The translations under genes and the position numbers were made by a program. From assembly GCA_001013295.1 (NCBI GenBank), contig LAZY01000005.1, forward strand, positions 108,565-172,564: DNA of 64,000 nucleotides, read 5' to 3'. Below, piece after piece: positions 1 through 8,429 of the stretch. The stretch's first letter is position 1, and the number at the start of each line of letters is the position of its first letter. The notes under the pieces were generated by a model that saw only the letters and a program-made list of their open reading frames with translations, did no database searches and was not told the origin of the DNA. The DNA is from Chryseobacterium indologenes (GTDB lineage: Bacteria > Bacteroidota > Bacteroidia > Flavobacteriales > Weeksellaceae).

Positions 1-69
1 GGCACTTCTTATCGCAGCTACATATCCGCCAGGTCCTGACCCGATTACGGCAATATCATAATGTTCCAT
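1..69 (-). CDS. Dihydrolipoyl dehydrogenase-like flavoprotein, N-terminal fragment
   Basis: Only the first 23 codons lie in the window, and the gene runs off the left edge. The reverse strand gives MEHYDIAVIGSGPGGYVAAI from the ATG at 67-69. This is the Rossmann FAD-binding start (GxGxxG followed by YVAAIR) typical of dihydrolipoyl dehydrogenase, the E3 subunit of 2-oxoacid dehydrogenase complexes. Related pyridine nucleotide-disulfide oxidoreductases share this beginning, so the exact enzyme is inferred. The gene is divergent from the HxlR regulator and shares with it a spacer holding a long inverted repeat. Confidence 0.75.
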   Translation of the reverse strand, partial: MEHYDIAVIGSGPGGYVAAIRSA

Positions 70-99
70 TTGATTTATTAATTTTTTATGATTAAATTT

Positions 100-148
100 A
101 CTTGCAAAATAAAAGTAAAATTAAATTAAATACTTTCATTTTGCAAGT
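100..148. promoter_or_regulatory. Long inverted repeat, candidate HxlR operator
   Basis: Arms at 100-117 and 131-148 match at 17 of 18 positions around a 13-base AT spacer; each arm begins ACTTGCAAAAT when read inward. The site lies between the divergent lpd-like and hxlR genes, 20 bases before the hxlR start. HxlR proteins bind such dyads as dimers and often control their own promoter and the divergent gene, so an autoregulatory operator is the natural reading. Binding is inferred. Confidence 0.6.
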
Positions 149-168
149 ATTATTTTAAATTTAACAAT

Positions 169-579
169 ATGAGTAAGAAAAGATCAGACTGCCCTATCAG
201 TTGTTCTCTGGAAATGTGGGGTGATAAATGGTCCCTGCTGATCATCCGCGATCTGATGCTGAAAAAAGAATGTACCTATGGAGATTTTCTGAAGGCTGAT
301 GAAAAAATCGCTACCAATATTCTGGCTTCAAAGCTGCAGAATTTATTGGACAATGGAATTATCGATAAGAAAGACCACCCTGATAACAAACTGAAGATCA
401 TTTACTTTCTAACAGAAAAAGGCATTGACCTTATTCCTGTAATTGTTGAGATCAATCTTTGGGGGGATCGGTATCTGACCATTCCTGAGGATCGGAAGAA
501 ACTTTTAGAGGATATAAAAAAGAATAAGGAAGACTTTATAAAGAGGGCAAAAAACTATCTTTCTGAGAATAGACTGTAA
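169..579 (+). CDS. HxlR-family winged-helix transcriptional regulator
   Basis: This 136-residue protein is the usual size for the HxlR family (small MarR-like DNA-binding dimers). It begins with the family hallmark of a cysteine before the first helix (C8 in DCPISC), then MWGDKWSLLIIRDLML. The wing region (residues about 60-85) ends in YFLTEKG. In relatives such as HypR this N-terminal cysteine senses thiol-reactive electrophiles; C12 is a second nearby cysteine. The gene is divergent from a disulfide-oxidoreductase-like gene and follows a 49-base inverted repeat. Targets are not known; an aldehyde or redox-stress role is only suggested by the downstream YqhD-like enzyme. Confidence 0.9.
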   Translation: MSKKRSDCPISCSLEMWGDKWSLLIIRDLMLKKECTYGDFLKADEKIATNILASKLQNLLDNGIIDKKDHPDNKLKIIYFLTEKGIDLIPVIVEINLWGDRYLTIPEDRKKLLEDIKKNKEDFIKRAKNYLSENRL

Positions 580-684
580 AGGTACATTACAGCTTCTGCC
601 CTCATCTATGATATAATAGCTTTCATTAAATTTAATCATAGCAATTTTAAAACTTCCTTAACTCAATTTTTCTTTTTCATTCCG

Positions 685-692
685 TAAATTTG
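685..692 (+). promoter_or_regulatory. Bacteroidota -7 element upstream of the alcohol dehydrogenase
   Basis: TAAATTTG matches the TAnnTTTG consensus of the flavobacterial primary sigma factor. It lies 21 bases before the ATG at 714, giving a leader of about 16 bases. Confidence 0.6.
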
Positions 693-713
693 AATTAAAA
701 TAAATTTAGAATA

Positions 714-1877
714 ATGCTTAATTTCGAGTTTAAAAATCCGACAAAAATACTTTTTGGGAAAGGTGAAATCGCAAAAATTTCCAACGAAATTCCTAAAGAT
801 GCCAAAATATTAATGATCTATGGTGGTGGAAGCATCAAAAGCAATGGGGTATACGACCAGGTAAAAGAAGCTTTAAAAGATCGTGACCTCCATGAATTTG
901 GCGGTGTTCCTGCTAATCCTGAATATGAAGTTCTGATCAATGCTTTAAGCTTTATCAAAGAGAATAAGATCAACTATCTTCTTGCTGTAGGAGGCGGATC
1001 AGTGATTGACGGAACAAAATTCCTTTCTGCTGCTGCCAACTATGATGGTGAGCCTTGGGATATTCTGACAAAACAGGTAAGAACTTTTGAAGGGGAAGGA
1101 ATGCCTTTCGGAAGTATTCTGACTCTTCCTGCTACGGGTTCTGAAATGAACTCCGGCTATGTGATCTCAAGAAGAGAAACCAATGAAAAACTCTCTTCAG
1201 GAGGTCCCGGGCTTTTCCCTCAGTTTTCCGTTCTGGATCCTGAGGTGATCAGGTCGATCCCAAAAAATCAGATTGTCAACGGAATTACTGATGCCTATAC
1301 CCACGTATTGGAACAATATATGACCGCTCCTTCTTCTGCCGACCTTCAGGAAAGAATTGCTGAAAGTATCCTGATCAGTCTTCAGGAAACGGCTCCAAAA
1401 GTATTGGCTGATGATTTCAACTATGATGCTGCCGGAAACTTTATGTGGTGCTGTACAATGGCTCTGAACGGATTAATCCAGAAAGGAGTGATCACAGACT
1501 GGGCGGTACACGCTATGGGACATGAGTTAACGGCTTATTTCGGTATTGACCATGCAAGAACCCTTGCCATCATCGCTCCATCTCACTACCGTTATAATTT
1601 TGAAGACAAAAAAGGAAAACTGGCTCAGTATGCAGAAAGAGTATGGGGAATCAAAGACGGAAGTGTAGAAGAAAAGGCAGAACAGGGAATCAAGAAGCTA
1701 GAGGAATTCTTCCACAGTCTTCATATCAAAACCAAACTTTCTGAATATACTGAAGAGTACAACGGAACTGCTGAAAGAGTAGAGAAAGCCTTTACAGACA
1801 GAAACTGGATGGGACTTGGAGAATATAAAAAACTGACTCCGAAGGATGCTTATAAGATTGTAGAAATGAGCTACTAA
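714..1877 (+). CDS. Iron-containing alcohol dehydrogenase, YqhD/BDH type
   Basis: This 387-residue cytoplasmic oxidoreductase is the length of E. coli YqhD, an NADPH-dependent aldehyde reductase. It has the dinucleotide-binding GGGS near residue 37, a second GGGSVIDGTK at about 93-102, and the four metal ligands of the family: D193, H197 (ITDAYTHVLEQY), H266 (WAVHAMGHE) and H280 (GIDHARTLAI). Serine at position 40 of the first glycine motif favours NADP, as in YqhD. Such enzymes remove short-chain and lipid-peroxidation aldehydes. The gene follows the HxlR regulator by 134 bases with its own promoter. The physiological substrate cannot be read from sequence. Confidence 0.93.
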   Translation: MLNFEFKNPTKILFGKGEIAKISNEIPKDAKILMIYGGGSIKSNGVYDQVKEALKDRDLHEFGGVPANPEYEVLINALSFIKENKINYLLAVGGGSVIDGTKFLSAAANYDGEPWDILTKQVRTFEGEGMPFGSILTLPATGSEMNSGYVISRRETNEKLSSGGPGLFPQFSVLDPEVIRSIPKNQIVNGITDAYTHVLEQYMTAPSSADLQERIAESILISLQETAPKVLADDFNYDAAGNFMWCCTMALNGLIQKGVITDWAVHAMGHELTAYFGIDHARTLAIIAPSHYRYNFEDKKGKLAQYAERVWGIKDGSVEEKAEQGIKKLEEFFHSLHIKTKLSEYTEEYNGTAERVEKAFTDRNWMGLGEYKKLTPKDAYKIVEMSY

Positions 1878-1917
1878 GGTTCAAATTCAAAATATTAAGA
1901 TTTGAAATTCAAACTTT

Positions 1918-1984
1918 TAAGTTTTGGCTAAAGCCAATGGAATAAGATATTTACAGAAAGCGGGCTAAAGCTCGCTTTTATTGA
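1918..1984. repeat. Dispersed GGCTAAAGCC-type palindromic element, copy 1
   Basis: The 306-base gap 1878-2183 holds no gene. It contains two stacked hairpins with TAAA loops, TTGGC-TAAA-GCCAA at 1924-1937 and AAAGCGGGC-TAAA-GCTCGCTTT around 1957-1979. A second copy lies at 18797-18863 in the same orientation with matching order and spacing. This makes it a short interspersed palindromic repeat (REP-like) rather than a gene-specific terminator. Confidence 0.65.
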
Positions 1985-2183
1985 TATTAGTATTGAGATA
2001 GGTACATGTAAGAGAAGTTTAATGATCAATCTATAATCTTCAAATCATCCCTTATTTTTTTAATCATTCAGTCGTCAGGTCATTTAATCCATCTTATTTA
2101 CAAACATTCGTTTAAAAAAAGAGCATTTCATTACATATATTTCAAATTTATTTATATTTTAGCATATTCTTAAATTTGTGAAA

Positions 2184-2639
2184 ATGAAAAAACAGCTACT
2201 TTTATTTGCCTTTTCAGCCCTGGCAATTACTTCTTGTAAAGATAATCTTGAAGCTTACGACATGGAAGTCATGCAGGGTGATTGGAAGGAAGTTAAAAGA
2301 GAGATAATTTCCGGAAAAGATAATAAAGTGCTTTTTACTGAGACTTTAACAGGATGTGAAGCTAAAAATACGCTTTTCCTGAAAACAGACTATTATGTGA
2401 GTTATACTGCTTATACTGGAACAGGGACAACCTGCAATGTATCTGAAAAATCTGAAGGAAGATATACTTATGACGCAGGTTCAAAAGTGATAGGAATAAA
2501 ACTTGGCCAGGAAGGATCTATCAACTATAAAATTGAGGTATTGACCAGCAAAGATTTGAAAATGTCTCAGCAATCCGGGCTTATAGATATGAACGGAGAT
2601 AAAGTTCCGGACATCCCATATGTTACCTACAAAAGATAA
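2184..2639 (+). CDS. Lipocalin-like lipoprotein
   Basis: The product is 151 residues from the ATG at 2184; an in-frame GTG at 2178 would add only two residues, and the ATG gives the cleaner signal peptide. A type II signal peptide ends in the lipobox AITSC, so the mature protein is lipid-anchored at its cysteine. The rest contains a tryptophan in GDWKE, a cysteine pair (TGCEAK and TTCNVS) and alternating beta-strand-like segments. This resembles the small lipocalin-like domain common in Bacteroidota lipoproteins. Its ligand is unknown. A strong terminator follows directly. Confidence 0.7.
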   Translation: MKKQLLLFAFSALAITSCKDNLEAYDMEVMQGDWKEVKREIISGKDNKVLFTETLTGCEAKNTLFLKTDYYVSYTAYTGTGTTCNVSEKSEGRYTYDAGSKVIGIKLGQEGSINYKIEVLTSKDLKMSQQSGLIDMNGDKVPDIPYVTYKR

Positions 2640-2650
2640 ATCTATCATAC

Positions 2651-2676
2651 AACTCCCGTTAACCGGGAGTTTTTTA
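2651..2676 (+). terminator. Rho-independent terminator
   Basis: AACTCCCG and CGGGAGTT form a stem around a short TTAAC loop, followed by a T-run. It lies 11 bases after the lipoprotein stop and before the SGNH hydrolase start at 2709. Confidence 0.85.
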
Positions 2677-2708
2677 TTACTTTTATCCTCAATTTAAAAC
2701 TGAATATA

Positions 2709-3365
2709 ATGAAGAAGATTCTATCAGCGTTTCTACTGCTGTATTTTGCTATTGCCTTTACCCAGGAAAAGAAACCGATGTTCTGGCAAGACATCCAGGA
2801 GTTTAAAAAGCAGGACCAGCAAAATCCACCTCCTAAAGATGCGATCTTATTTATCGGAAGTTCCACTTTTACCAAATGGACAGATATAGCCGATTATTTT
2901 CCTGATAAAAAGATCATCAACAGGGGCTTCGGAGGGTCACGACTTACAGATCTTAATGATTTCTCGGAAGATCTTTTGGCTCCTTATCAGCCTAAGCAGA
3001 TCATTATTTACTGCGGCGAAAACGATTTTGCAGACAATCATCAACTGAAAGCGCAAGTAGTAGTTGATAGATACAAAGCTTTTTATCAAAAAATACGGAA
3101 AAAATTCCCTACTATTGAAGTGGATTATATTTCCATCAAATATTCTCCGAGCAGAGAAGTGATCTGGCCTCAGATGAAGGTTGCCAATAAAAAGATTGCT
3201 GCTTTTATGAAGAAAGAACCTCACGCGAAATTCATTGACGTTACAAAAGCAATGGAAGATTCCAACGGAAAGGTAAGAAAAGATATATTTGTAGATGATA
3301 TGCTTCACTTCAAACCGGAAGGCTATAAGATCTGGACCAAGGTGATCTATCCTTATCTGAAATAA
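2709..3365 (+). CDS. Exported SGNH/GDSL-family hydrolase
   Basis: The protein has 218 residues with an N-terminal signal peptide (hydrophobic to about residue 18, FTQ at the end). All SGNH blocks are present: the nucleophile serine in FIGSSTF (S52), the block II glycine in NRGFGGS (residues 71-77), the block III asparagine in YCGEND (N105), and the Asp-x-x-His pair in DDMLH (D197, H200). The family hydrolyses ester bonds, often removing acetyl groups from sugars or acting as lysophospholipase. The GSS form of block I resembles platelet-activating-factor acetylhydrolase-like members. It is followed after nine bases by the TPR gene and probably cotranscribed with it. Confidence 0.88.
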   Translation: MKKILSAFLLLYFAIAFTQEKKPMFWQDIQEFKKQDQQNPPPKDAILFIGSSTFTKWTDIADYFPDKKIINRGFGGSRLTDLNDFSEDLLAPYQPKQIIIYCGENDFADNHQLKAQVVVDRYKAFYQKIRKKFPTIEVDYISIKYSPSREVIWPQMKVANKKIAAFMKKEPHAKFIDVTKAMEDSNGKVRKDIFVDDMLHFKPEGYKIWTKVIYPYLK

Positions 3366-3374
3366 ACTATAACC

Positions 3375-4346
3375 ATGATAAAAAAACGACTGACCATTGT
3401 ATTCTCAATTTTCACATGTACGCTGGCTTTTTCCCAGAAACAAGAAAATAAACTGCCTACCTCAAAACAGGTTTTAAAAGAGCTTTCGGAGGGCTCCTGT
3501 AAATGTATTGACTCTATTGATTCTTACAACAAAACCAAAGAAGCCGTCAATAAAGAAATCCATTCCTGTATTGATACAAAAGTACTCCCTTATATGCTGA
3601 GTAAGGGTCTGAGCCAGGCGAGTGAGGATCTTGAAAAAGGAAAAACTAAAGGGAAGAAAGTGAATCTGACCCTGAATTCTAATCCTGAATCAGGCGATTA
3701 TAAAAGAGCATATTATGAAATTGAAGCTTACCTGATGACCAATTGTAGCAGAGCCAGAGTACTCGCAACCGCTGCAGAAAGTAAAGATGATAAGATGTCA
3801 AATAATCCTATAGCGCTCGATTTTTATGAAAAAGCAATACAGGCATCGAAAAAAGAAGATTGGAAAGAGGCGATTAAAAATTATCAATCTGCTCTGGAAA
3901 AAGATCCAAAGTTTATCTATGCCTGGGACAATCTGGGGATCTGCTACAGAAGAATCGGGGATTATGACAAGGCGCTGGATGCTTACAGACATTCATTGGC
4001 TATTGACCCAAAAGGTAAGATGCCTTTACAAAATATAGCCATCACCTATGTCTATAAAAAGGAATATCAGAAAGCGATAGATGCTTATTCTGACTTCGAT
4101 AAGGTACATCCCGGAGATCCGGAAGTATATTATGGAATCGGACAGATCTATTATGAATACCTTAAGGATAATGAAAAAGCGCTGGACTATATCTGCAAAG
4201 CTTATACGATCTATACAGCAGAAAAATCCCCTTACAGGTCAGATGCCGAAACGATTATAGGGTATATCTACAAAAAAATGAAGGATGAAAATAAACTTGA
4301 CAAGTTTAAAGAAACGCTGAAAAACAATAAGCTCAACTTTGAGTAA
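3375..4346 (+). CDS. Exported tetratricopeptide-repeat protein
   Basis: This 323-residue protein starts with a signal peptide (IVFSIFTCTLAFSQ). An N-terminal segment holds three cysteines in GSCKCIDS and HSCID. TPR repeats follow from about residue 150 to 290: the motifs YAWDNLGICYRRIGDYDKAL and IYYEYLKDNEKALDYI are clear, with the typical W/L/G/Y, A and P positions. TPR arrays are protein-interaction scaffolds, here in the periplasm. It lies nine bases after the SGNH hydrolase and ends in a terminator, so the two form a short operon. The partner is unknown. Confidence 0.85.
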   Translation: MIKKRLTIVFSIFTCTLAFSQKQENKLPTSKQVLKELSEGSCKCIDSIDSYNKTKEAVNKEIHSCIDTKVLPYMLSKGLSQASEDLEKGKTKGKKVNLTLNSNPESGDYKRAYYEIEAYLMTNCSRARVLATAAESKDDKMSNNPIALDFYEKAIQASKKEDWKEAIKNYQSALEKDPKFIYAWDNLGICYRRIGDYDKALDAYRHSLAIDPKGKMPLQNIAITYVYKKEYQKAIDAYSDFDKVHPGDPEVYYGIGQIYYEYLKDNEKALDYICKAYTIYTAEKSPYRSDAETIIGYIYKKMKDENKLDKFKETLKNNKLNFE

Positions 4347-4349
4347 AAA

Positions 4350-4382
4350 TAAAAAACTCCCGATTTTTTCGGGAGTTTTTTA
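4350..4382. terminator. Bidirectional terminator
   Basis: AAAAAACTCCCG and CGGGAGTTTTTT flank an ATTTTTT loop. Runs of A and T on both sides let it serve the TPR gene on the plus strand and the helicase gene on the minus strand, which ends at 4385. Confidence 0.85.
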
Positions 4383-4384
4383 TT

Positions 4385-5737
4385 TTATTTCTTTCTCTTC
4401 GATTTAGAGATTGCTTTTTGCTGTGCTCTGTTGGCTCCGAACTTCTTAGGTGCCTTTCTTTTGGAAGGACCACCCCAGTTTTCTTTTGTATTCTTAGCTT
4501 TTTTCTCGTGGAAAGCTCCTCCCCCTTCATTCAGTTTTACCTGTACAGGGTTTTTCATCACAACCTGATCTTCTTCAGCAGCAATCTTTTTAGGATTGAT
4601 CTTAACATCTTCAGGGAAATCATTGAACTTTAATTCTTTATTCATTAATAATTCAATATCAAGAATCAAAGGTTCTTCTTTTTTGGTAACGAAAGTAACT
4701 GCTTTTCCTTCTTTATCTGCTCTACCTGTTCTACCAATTCTGTGAATATACTGCTCTGGAATATCCGGTGTTTCAAAGTTGATGACATGGGTAATATTTG
4801 AGATGTCAAGACCTCTTGCCATAACGTCAGTCGTAATCAAACCTCGGATCTCTTCGTTTTCAAAACGTTTCATCGCTTTAAGCCTGTAATTCTGAGATTT
4901 ATTGGAGTGAATCACGTCAAACTGTTCAGGGAAAAGCTCATCAATTTTGGTAAACAGCAGGTCAGCATGTTTCTTATTATTATTAAAGATCAATACTTTA
5001 GACATATCTGTATCATTCTTCAATAAGTTCTCCAGTAAATTGATTTTCGTATTGAAGTTTTCAACTTTATAAGCCGTCTGCTCGATCTTTTCAAGTGGTG
5101 TACCTGATTTGGCCAATGAAATTTCCACTGGGCTGGCAAAATATTCATCCAGCATATCATCTACCGCTTCTGTCATGGTTGCAGAGAAAAGGATGTTCTG
5201 TCTCTTCTCCCTCATCATTTCAAAGATATGGGTAAGCTGTGGTCTGAAACCTAAGTTAAGCATCTCATCAAACTCATCAATGATCAGCTTCTGAACTTCT
5301 TTCAGAGAAATGGCATTATCAATGGAAAGGTCCATCACTCTTCCCGGAGTTCCTACCAAAATATCGCAACCGTCATTGAATAACAGTTTTTGAGTATTGA
5401 TATTTTTTCCACCATATATTCCGATTACTCTTGCCGTAATATTTTCTGTCAGTTTCTCAAGAATTTCTGTTACCTGTACTACCAATTCTCTTGTTGGAAC
5501 AAGCACCACAACAGTTGGATTTCCTGTTTTGTTGTATTTCCATGTTTTCAGAACGGGTAAAAGATAAGCTAATGTTTTCCCGGTTCCGGTCTGTGCAATT
5601 CCCATTACATCTCTTCCGGAAAGGATAGGCTTCAGACTCTTCTCCTGGATAGGAGTAGGTTCAAATAATTCCAGGTCCGCTAAAACATCAAGGATTTTAA
5701 CCGGCAGGTCAAAATCTGCAAAAGTGAGTTTTTCCAT
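4385..5737 (-). CDS. DEAD-box ATP-dependent RNA helicase
   Basis: The start MEKLTFADF at 5737 was chosen, giving 450 residues. It begins with the Q-motif region (TFADF then EPTPIQEKSL), and a promoter sits just before it. Motif I is AQTGTGKT, motif Ib TPGR, motif II DEFD instead of the usual DEAD, motif III SAT, and motif VI HRIGRTGR, so both RecA lobes are complete. The C-terminal 60 residues are rich in lysine and arginine, an RNA-binding tail seen in RhlE-like helicases. It probably remodels RNA in ribosome assembly or RNA decay, especially in the cold. It is monocistronic, with a terminator downstream. Confidence 0.93.
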   Translation of the reverse strand: MEKLTFADFDLPVKILDVLADLELFEPTPIQEKSLKPILSGRDVMGIAQTGTGKTLAYLLPVLKTWKYNKTGNPTVVVLVPTRELVVQVTEILEKLTENITARVIGIYGGKNINTQKLLFNDGCDILVGTPGRVMDLSIDNAISLKEVQKLIIDEFDEMLNLGFRPQLTHIFEMMREKRQNILFSATMTEAVDDMLDEYFASPVEISLAKSGTPLEKIEQTAYKVENFNTKINLLENLLKNDTDMSKVLIFNNNKKHADLLFTKIDELFPEQFDVIHSNKSQNYRLKAMKRFENEEIRGLITTDVMARGLDISNITHVINFETPDIPEQYIHRIGRTGRADKEGKAVTFVTKKEEPLILDIELLMNKELKFNDFPEDVKINPKKIAAEEDQVVMKNPVQVKLNEGGGAFHEKKAKNTKENWGGPSKRKAPKKFGANRAQQKAISKSKRKK

Positions 5738-5741
5738 TTTG

Positions 5742-5749
5742 CAAAGATA
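5742..5749 (-). promoter_or_regulatory. -7 promoter element abutting the helicase start codon
   Basis: On the minus strand TATCTTTG is followed by CAAA and then the helicase ATG. With the transcription start a few bases after this element, the mRNA would begin at or next to the start codon, so a leaderless transcript is predicted. Confidence 0.55.
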
Positions 5750-5935
5750 GGTATTAATTATATATAATGTAAAATCAGGTTTTAGCGGGCAGATCTCAGG
5801 AGGTGACAAGTGAATAACTATTCTTCTGTAATACCAGCTTTGAACATACTATAAATGATAAAAAACATTGAAACATCCTCACTACTTAATAGTATACTCC
5901 CCAACCCTAAAACGCTCTCACTCTTATACTTCCAA

Positions 5936-7585
5936 CTACTTCCTCGTTACCCTCAGCAAAAGGATCAGGACCAAAATAACAGAAAAGATAAAGCCTAAAA
6001 CAGCCACCAGAGAAAGTTCTCCTATTCTCGGTCCGGATTCGGAAGTGAAAACAATGGCCGTTGCTATGATATTGGCTCCGAGAATCATCGCTAAAATCAG
6101 ATTAACCACACTGGATTTGATCAGCTGGTTTGTTTTTTCAATATTTTTGATTTCACTGGATACGGTGAATTTATTTTCATCCAGTTTTTGCAGCACAGAG
6201 CGGAGTTCTCTTGGAATTTCATCTACATTATCCGTGAAATTCATCATACGGTCCATTCCCGTTTTCAGTAGATTTTTCGGGCTGATCTTTTTAGTGAAGA
6301 TCTTTTTGGTATAAGGATGAAGACTTTTCACAATATCCAGATCCGGATTGATATTTCTGCCCACTCCTTCTATCAGGCTGATCCCTTTGAACAAAAGATA
6401 GAAATAATCCGGCATATACAATCTGTTGTCCTTTAGAATATCCTTCATTTTATTGATGATCACCTGAACATTGATTTCCTGTAAAGACGAGCTGTGTACA
6501 AAATTCAGTATATCTTCCACATCATTCTCAAATCTTCTTTCATCCGGAATTTCATAGCTTACCGCCATTTTTTTGAGATAACGGACAATTTTATGAGGAT
6601 TTTTAGCGACAAAACTTACGATCATGTTTTCAAGGATCTCTTTATCATTAGGCTGAATCTTTCCTACCGCACCAAAATCAATGAAAACAATTCTCCCGTC
6701 TTTTTTCACAAGAATATTCCCGGCATGCGGATCGGCATGGAAGAATCCATAATCTAAAATTTGAGATACGAAGAGTCTCAATCCTGTTTCCGAAACTTTT
6801 ACCGGATCAATGCCATTCTCAATAAGAGCTGATTTGTCGGTTACTTTTATTCCGTCAATAAACTCCATACAAAGAATATTGTTGTTGGAGAATTCTTCGT
6901 AGACTTTAGGAACGTAGGTTTCTTTATTATTTTTAAAATTGAGGCGGAACTGCTGGATATTGTTTTTTTCATTGATCAATGATACTTCTTCCAGTAAAGA
7001 CCTTTCAAAAGTAGAAATCGCCTGTTTCAGGTTCAGCTTCTCTCCTATTTCAGAATAGGTTGACAAAAGTTTTTCCAGATCCTTGATCAAAAGCAGGTCA
7101 TCTTCGATCACAGACTGTACGTCCGGTTTTCTGAGCTTGAGGATGACAGGAGTTCCGTCTTTTAAAACGGCCTTATACACCTGTGCAATGGAGGCTGTCG
7201 CTAAAGGTTCTTTCTGAATGTCCAGGAAATGTTCTTTTACAGAAATATTGAATTCATTCTCCAAGACATCTTCTACATCCATATCTACAGTTTCCACTTT
7301 GTCTTGAAGCTTCTGCAACTCCTGAATGAGTTCCGGCGGCAACAGATCTTCCCGGTTACTGAATGCCTGCCCAAGTTTTACAAAAGTAGGTCCCAGCTCT
7401 TCCAAAGCCAGTCTTATTCTTTCATAAACAGTCCCTTTTGAAATGATCTCTTCTGAATTTCCCGAAGTTTCTTCCTGTTTATTTCCACCGTTCATTCTGG
7501 CCAGAAGGTCCTTAAATCCATATTTACTCAATACGGAAATCAGTCTGGCGGATCTTTTCAGTTTTCTTTGCTGCTTATCAAACAT
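5936..7585 (-). CDS. ABC1/AarF/UbiB-family atypical kinase
   Basis: This 549-residue protein has the ABC1 signatures: the KxGQ motif (FVKLGQAFSNR, residues about 69-78), the alanine-rich nucleotide loop ATASIAQV (129-136), the kinase lysine in VILKLRKP (K150), and HADPHAGN with DFGAVG for metal and phosphate binding. Two hydrophobic helices near the C-terminus (about residues 490-545) anchor it to the membrane. E. coli UbiB and yeast Coq8 support quinone biosynthesis. Flavobacteria make menaquinone, so a role in isoprenoid-quinone or lipid handling is inferred. It stands alone, with no quinone genes nearby. Confidence 0.9.
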   Translation of the reverse strand: MFDKQQRKLKRSARLISVLSKYGFKDLLARMNGGNKQEETSGNSEEIISKGTVYERIRLALEELGPTFVKLGQAFSNREDLLPPELIQELQKLQDKVETVDMDVEDVLENEFNISVKEHFLDIQKEPLATASIAQVYKAVLKDGTPVILKLRKPDVQSVIEDDLLLIKDLEKLLSTYSEIGEKLNLKQAISTFERSLLEEVSLINEKNNIQQFRLNFKNNKETYVPKVYEEFSNNNILCMEFIDGIKVTDKSALIENGIDPVKVSETGLRLFVSQILDYGFFHADPHAGNILVKKDGRIVFIDFGAVGKIQPNDKEILENMIVSFVAKNPHKIVRYLKKMAVSYEIPDERRFENDVEDILNFVHSSSLQEINVQVIINKMKDILKDNRLYMPDYFYLLFKGISLIEGVGRNINPDLDIVKSLHPYTKKIFTKKISPKNLLKTGMDRMMNFTDNVDEIPRELRSVLQKLDENKFTVSSEIKNIEKTNQLIKSSVVNLILAMILGANIIATAIVFTSESGPRIGELSLVAVLGFIFSVILVLILLLRVTRK

Positions 7586-7705
7586 AGTCTATCAATAATA
7601 AGTGCAATTTACTCCAAAAACTATTCCCAACTTTACTTTTATAAAAGCGCTTACCAAAAAAACTGCCAGAGCACTGACCTTTTTGCATCTCTTAATTATT
7701 GAGAT

Positions 7706-7912
7706 TTACTGTGATAATCTCAAATTAATGGCTTCTATTTTTCCTGATTGCCCTTTAGCAGAATCAAATGAAATTTTCTGTCCCTCATATAAAGTGATTA
7801 TTCCCGTTGCTTTTAAAGCGGAATTATGAACAAAAATGTCTACCCCTCCACTATCAGGAGAAATAAAACCATATCCTTTTGTCTGGTTATACCATTTAAC
7901 TGTACCCATCAT
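7706..7912 (-). CDS. Cold-shock domain protein (CspA-like)
   Basis: This 68-residue single cold-shock domain starts MGTVKWYNQTKGYGFI and carries RNP1 (KGYGFI) and RNP2 (DIFVH), the surface aromatic motifs that bind single-stranded RNA and DNA. Two ATG codons are adjacent, so the first residue is uncertain by one. These proteins act as RNA chaperones in the cytoplasm. Flavobacterial homologues commonly stand as single genes, as here. The gap to the Cys-rich peptide genes is divergent and AT-rich. Confidence 0.92.
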   Translation of the reverse strand: MMGTVKWYNQTKGYGFISPDSGGVDIFVHNSALKATGIITLYEGQKISFDSAKGQSGKIEAINLRLSQ

Positions 7913-8101
7913 CTCTTTATTAATTTTTAGTTTTTATTAATGAATAAATAGAATCATTTAAAAGCTCATATTAAAAATTTAAACACATAATCAACAATTT
8001 ACATAATTAAATTCAACCATAACAATAAAATATTACAACATATCGTATATTTTTCTATATTTACAAGATACAAACATTAAAACAAACAAAAATATTACAA
8101 C

Positions 8102-8275
8102 ATGAAAAATTTACGTAACAGCAAATTATCAAGAGAACAATTAAAAGGAATTGCGGGAAGCGGTCTTAGTGATATTACGATCCCTAACTGCTCAAACCAG
8201 TGCTGCCCTACTGACGGAAGACCAAGATGCCCTAGACTGATCTGTCCTGCGGTAGTATGTCCTCAGTACATATAA
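8102..8275 (+). CDS. Cys-rich leader-peptide precursor 1 (bacteriocin-like)
   Basis: This short gene encodes 57 residues. The leader MKNLRNSKLSREQLKGIAG resembles the double-glycine-like leaders of Chryseobacterium precursor peptides usually labelled bacteriocin-like: basic start, LSREQLK, then GIAGSG as the probable cleavage region. The 36-residue core holds six cysteines (30, 34, 35, 43, 48, 53), most followed by proline (CCP, CP, CP, CP). The pattern is C-x3-CC-x7-C-x4-C-x4-C. A near-identical pattern occurs in the next gene. No modification enzyme, protease or ABC exporter is adjacent. The function is not known; a secreted disulfide-rich or modified peptide is inferred. Confidence 0.75.
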   Translation: MKNLRNSKLSREQLKGIAGSGLSDITIPNCSNQCCPTDGRPRCPRLICPAVVCPQYI

Positions 8276-8304
8276 TCTATTTCAATAAATTTTAGGTAAA
8301 AATA

Positions 8305-8337
8305 AAAACAGAGTGCTTTGGTATTCTGTTTTGTTCT
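8305..8337 (+). terminator. Terminator after peptide gene 1
   Basis: AAAACAGA pairs with TCTGTTTT across a 12-base loop, and a T-rich tail follows. It separates the two peptide genes, so each is probably its own transcription unit. Confidence 0.65.
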
Positions 8338-8429
8338 TTATATCGACCTGCATAAAGTTATTTTCATCATAATAAATGGGATAAAATACCGTTTTTATTA
8401 TACACTAAACTCATCAAAAAATATTCAAC

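Noticed and set aside
5868..6314. Open frame of 148 codons on the plus strand
   Set aside because: It lies antisense to the C-terminal part of the ABC1 kinase gene, lacks a promoter and has shadow-like composition.
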